Origin: Atopobiaceae bacterium UBA7016 | GTDB taxonomy: Bacteria; Actinomycetota; Coriobacteriia; Coriobacteriales; Atopobiaceae | DNA length: 7,272 bases | Assembly: GCA_002449555.1 (NCBI GenBank) | Contig: DJXA01000102.1 | Span: forward strand, 1 to 7,272 | Direction: 5' to 3' | Shown here: positions 4,630 to 7,272 of the stretch, piece by piece | How the letters are laid out: the number at the start of each line of letters is the position of its first letter | Position numbering within the stretch: position 1 is the stretch's first letter | Made by a program: the position numbers and the translations under genes | The notes under the pieces: generated by a model | What the model was told of the DNA's origin: nothing | The model's database searches: none | What the model saw: only the letters and a program-made list of their open reading frames with translations

Positions 4630-7272
4630 AGCGCTCGGTTCCGCAGGCGAGCACGACCTCGTGGCAACGGCCACAGAGGCAGGCCTCGTCAACCGGCGTG
4701 CGCCAGTTCCAGCAGCGCGGGCACTTCTCGCCGTTGGCCGGCAGCACCACGCAGGCGAGCTCGTCGCCCTGGGCAACCGTGACCTCGGAGCACACGAAGG
4801 CCTCGGCCAGGTCAGGGCCGCCCTCGCCCGCCAGCAGCGCGTAGGCCTCGGCGGGAAGCGTCAGCTCGGCGCGGACGGCCTGGGTGGTCTTCTCGGTGAC
4901 AGTACCGGCTGCCTGGGCGTCCTCGTAGGCCTTGGTGAAGGCGCCACGGGCCTCGGTCAGGGCATCGTAGGCGGCAAGCAGCGGCTCGTAGGTCTCGGCG
5001 GCCATCGGGGCCTCGTACCAGTCGAGCAAAGCCGCGCGCTTCTGGTTGTCACGCAGGGCCTCGGGCACAAACTCCATGGCCTCGTCGGTGGTGTACACCA
5101 GGATGGGCTGCAGGTCGTGCAGGAGCATGGAAAGGATCTGCGCCCACACGGTCTGCGCGGCCTTACGCTCGAAGCTGTCCTTGCCGCCGCAGTAGGTGCG
5201 GTCCTTGGTGGCGTTGAGATAGAAGTTAGACAGGTCGCCCGTCACGAAGTCGTAGATGGTGCGGAACACCTGGTTGAAGCGGTAGTTGGCGTAGGCCTCG
5301 CTCACCTGGGCATGCACCTGCGAAAGCTTCGCAAGCATGACGCGGTCAAACGCGGGCAGCTCGTCCACGGCAACGCCGTCGGTCGCGGGGTCAAACTGGC
5401 CCTCGAGCTCGCCCAGCAGGAAGCGGATGGTGTTGCGGATCTTGCGATACGCGTCGCCCACCTGGTTCAGGATCTTGTCGTCGCACGGCACGTCGACGGA
5501 GGTGTCGACGGAGGCCACCCACAGACGCAGCACGTCGGCGCCGCGCGTCGCGCACTCCTTGTTGGGGTCGATGACGTTACCCAAGCTCTTGGACATCTTG
5601 CGGCCCTGGCCGTCGAGGGTGAAGCCCTGGCTGACCACGTTCTTGTACGGGGCCACGCCGTAGGCGCCCACGCTCGTCATGAGCGAGCTCATGAACCAGC
5701 CGCGGTGCTGGTCGGAGCCCTCAAGGTACATGTCGGCGGGGAACGTGAGGTTCTCGCGGTGGCGGCACACGGCAGTGTGAGAGACGCCGGAGTCCCACCA
5801 CACGTCGAGGATGTCCTTGTTGGGCGTAAGGTGATGGCCGCCGCACTTGGGGCAGACGCACGCGTCGCCCAGATAGCTCGCGGGATCGTCCGTGAACCAG
5901 TGGTCGGAGCCCTCCTCGCGGAAGAGCTTGATGACGGCGTCGAGTGTGTCGTCGTTCATGACGACCTCGCCGCAGTCCTGGCAGGTGAAGGCCGGAATGG
6001 GCACGCCCCAGTTGCGCTGGCGCGAGATGCACCAGTCAGGACGGCCCTCGACCATCGAGCCGATGCGGTTGATCGAGTGCGACGGATAGAAGGCGACCTT
6101 CTTGAGCTCCTCGAGCGCCTGCTCGCGAAGGCCCGTGTCGTCCATGGAGACAAACCACTGGCTGGTGGCACGGAAGATGACGGGGTTCTTGCAGCGCCAG
6201 CAGTGCGGGTAGCTGTGGTTCATGTCCTCGTGCAGGATGAGCGTGCCGCGCTCCTGCAGCCACTTGATGATGACGGGGTTGGCCTCGTTGACCTCCATGC
6301 CGGAGAACGGGCCGCCGGTGCCCATGCCGTCGCCCTTGGAGAAGCGGCCGTCGTCGTCGACGGGCATGACCACGGGCACGTCAAACTTCACGCCAGCCAG
6401 GTAGTCGTCAACGCCGTGGCCCGGCGCGGAGTGCACGATGCCGGTGCCGTCCTCAAGCGTGACGTAGTCGGCGTAGATGAACACGCCTTCCTCGCCCTGG
6501 TCGCCAAAGATGGGCTGCTTGTAGCGGTTGCCCGCCAGCTCGGCGCCCGTCATGGACCACGGCTCGTCGCCGGCCATCACGAGCTCGGCATCCTCCCAGC
6601 CAAACTTGTCGGCGCACTTCTTCCAGAGGCTCTCGCCAAAGATGTAGGCACGGCCGTCGTGCGCCACGGCCACGTAGGCGGCCTCGGGATGCAGGATGAC
6701 GGCGTCGTCTGCGGGAAGCGTCCACGGCGTGGTGGTCCAGATGGCCACGTCCAGCTTGCCCTCCCAGGCCTCGAGGCCGGCGGGCACGGTGGTCATCTCG
6801 AAGCGCACGAAGATGGCGGGGCTGACCTCGTCGCCGTACTCGATCTCGGCCTCGGCGAGGGCGGTGTGGCAGTGGCTGCACCAATGCACCGGCTTGCGGC
6901 CGCGATAGATGGCGCCCTTGTCAAAGATGGCCTTGAAGATCTCGATATCGGTGGCGTCGTAGTCGTTGGTGTAGGTGAGGTAGGGGTTCTCCCACTCGCC
7001 CAGCACGCCCAGGCGCTTGAAGCCCTGGCGCTGCGTGTCAACCTGCTCGACGGCCATCTTGCGGCAGAGCTCGCGAATCTTCTCGGTGGGAAGCTGGCGG
7101 AACTTGTCGCCGCCCACCATGTTCTCGACCTTGTTCTCGATGGGCAGGCCGTGGCAGTCCCAGCCCGGCACGTACGGGGTCAGGAAGCCCTTCATCGACC
7201 AGTAGCGGTTGATGATGTCCTTGCTGATCTTGTTCTGCGCGTGGCCTAGGTGGATGGGGCCGTTGGCGTACG
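4628..7272 (-). CDS. ileS: Isoleucyl-tRNA synthetase, 5' end beyond the window
   Basis: This class I aminoacyl-tRNA synthetase attaches isoleucine to tRNA-Ile and edits mischarged valine. The frame is open to the right edge, with 880 residues visible; bacterial IleRS has about 930, so roughly 50 N-terminal residues are missing. The first visible residues are YANGPIHLGHAQNK; HLGH (7241-7252) is the HIGH signature. Residues below are counted from the Met codon at 7193-7195, which is internal. The CP1 editing domain has TTTPWTLPADDAVI (154-167) and HSAPGHGVDDY (255-265). An inserted zinc-like site has CQDC (405-408) and CPKC (448-451). DVWWDSGVSH (464-473) and KMSKS (533-537; bases 5585-5599) complete the catalytic core. 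The anticodon-binding region follows, and the C-terminal zinc finger has CPRC (825-828) and CGRC (841-844). This is the bacterial zinc-finger type. It is first in the visible ileS-lspA-rluD cluster; its promoter lies outside the window. Confidence 0.97.
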   Translation of the reverse strand, partial: YANGPIHLGHAQNKISKDIINRYWSMKGFLTPYVPGWDCHGLPIENKVENMVGGDKFRQLPTEKIRELCRKMAVEQVDTQRQGFKRLGVLGEWENPYLTYTNDYDATDIEIFKAIFDKGAIYRGRKPVHWCSHCHTALAEAEIEYGDEVSPAIFVRFEMTTVPAGLEAWEGKLDVAIWTTTPWTLPADDAVILHPEAAYVAVAHDGRAYIFGESLWKKCADKFGWEDAELVMAGDEPWSMTGAELAGNRYKQPIFGDQGEEGVFIYADYVTLEDGTGIVHSAPGHGVDDYLAGVKFDVPVVMPVDDDGRFSKGDGMGTGGPFSGMEVNEANPVIIKWLQERGTLILHEDMNHSYPHCWRCKNPVIFRATSQWFVSMDDTGLREQALEELKKVAFYPSHSINRIGSMVEGRPDWCISRQRNWGVPIPAFTCQDCGEVVMNDDTLDAVIKLFREEGSDHWFTDDPASYLGDACVCPKCGGHHLTPNKDILDVWWDSGVSHTAVCRHRENLTFPADMYLEGSDQHRGWFMSSLMTSVGAYGVAPYKNVVSQGFTLDGQGRKMSKSLGNVIDPNKECATRGADVLRLWVASVDTSVDVPCDDKILNQVGDAYRKIRNTIRFLLGELEGQFDPATDGVAVDELPAFDRVMLAKLSQVHAQVSEAYANYRFNQVFRTIYDFVTGDLSNFYLNATKDRTYCGGKDSFERKAAQTVWAQILSMLLHDLQPILVYTTDEAMEFVPEALRDNQKRAALLDWYEAPMAAETYEPLLAAYDALTEARGAFTKAYEDAQAAGTVTEKTTQAVRAELTLPAEAYALLAGEGGPDLAEAFVCSEVTVAQGDELACVVLPANGEKCPRCWNWRTPVDEACLCGRCHEVVLACGTER

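Noticed and set aside
4040..7249. A very long open frame on the + strand (over 1,000 codons) antisense to lspA and ileS.
   Set aside because: It lies opposite strongly conserved IleRS and LspA motifs. Its translation is low-complexity, rich in Ala, Gly, His, Arg and Val, as expected from the complement of GC-rich codons. It shows no domain.
6965..7272. The Met codon at 7193-7195 as the true ileS start.
   Set aside because: The HIGH-type motif HLGH (7241-7252) and YANG lie upstream in the same open frame, so this Met is internal and the gene continues beyond the window.

Overview
The window is GC-rich bacterial DNA carrying compact housekeeping genes. It reads as a Coriobacteriia-type actinobacterium, with a Collinsella-like genome my best guess. 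The reasons are the GC-biased codon use, the IMP dehydrogenase type, and short GGGACAG/GTTCGGA palindromes between genes, which I associate from memory with that group. No 16S or marker gene is present, so the taxon is an inference.

Layout from left to right: (1) a complete 12-helix MFS transporter on the + strand (30-1220). (2) A near-perfect 96-bp palindrome (1213-1308) that fills the gap between this gene and the convergent guaB and contains the transporter's stop codon. (3) guaB, IMP dehydrogenase, on the - strand (1311-2825), with a clear ribosome binding site and a plausible extended -10 promoter. (4) A 261-bp intergenic region (2826-3086) holding that promoter and a second inverted-repeat element (2967-3073) made of two 35-bp arms. 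(5) A - strand cluster transcribed right to left: ileS (its 5' end beyond the right edge), lspA and rluD, separated by 12 nt and then overlapping by 1 nt. There is no gene-free stretch longer than 300 bases.

The - strand cluster joins isoleucyl-tRNA charging (IleRS), lipoprotein maturation (signal peptidase II) and rRNA modification (RluD-type pseudouridine synthase). The order ileS-lspA-rluD is common in Gram-positive bacteria. guaB lies downstream on the same strand but behind a repeat element and its own candidate promoter, so it is probably a separate unit for guanine nucleotide synthesis. The transporter's substrate is unknown.

I see no phage, CRISPR, toxin-antitoxin or defence system. 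The points worth following are the two palindromic intergenic elements, which share sequence cores and look like one repeat family, and the IMP dehydrogenase, which resembles the enzyme of the protist Tritrichomonas foetus more than the usual bacterial GuaB.
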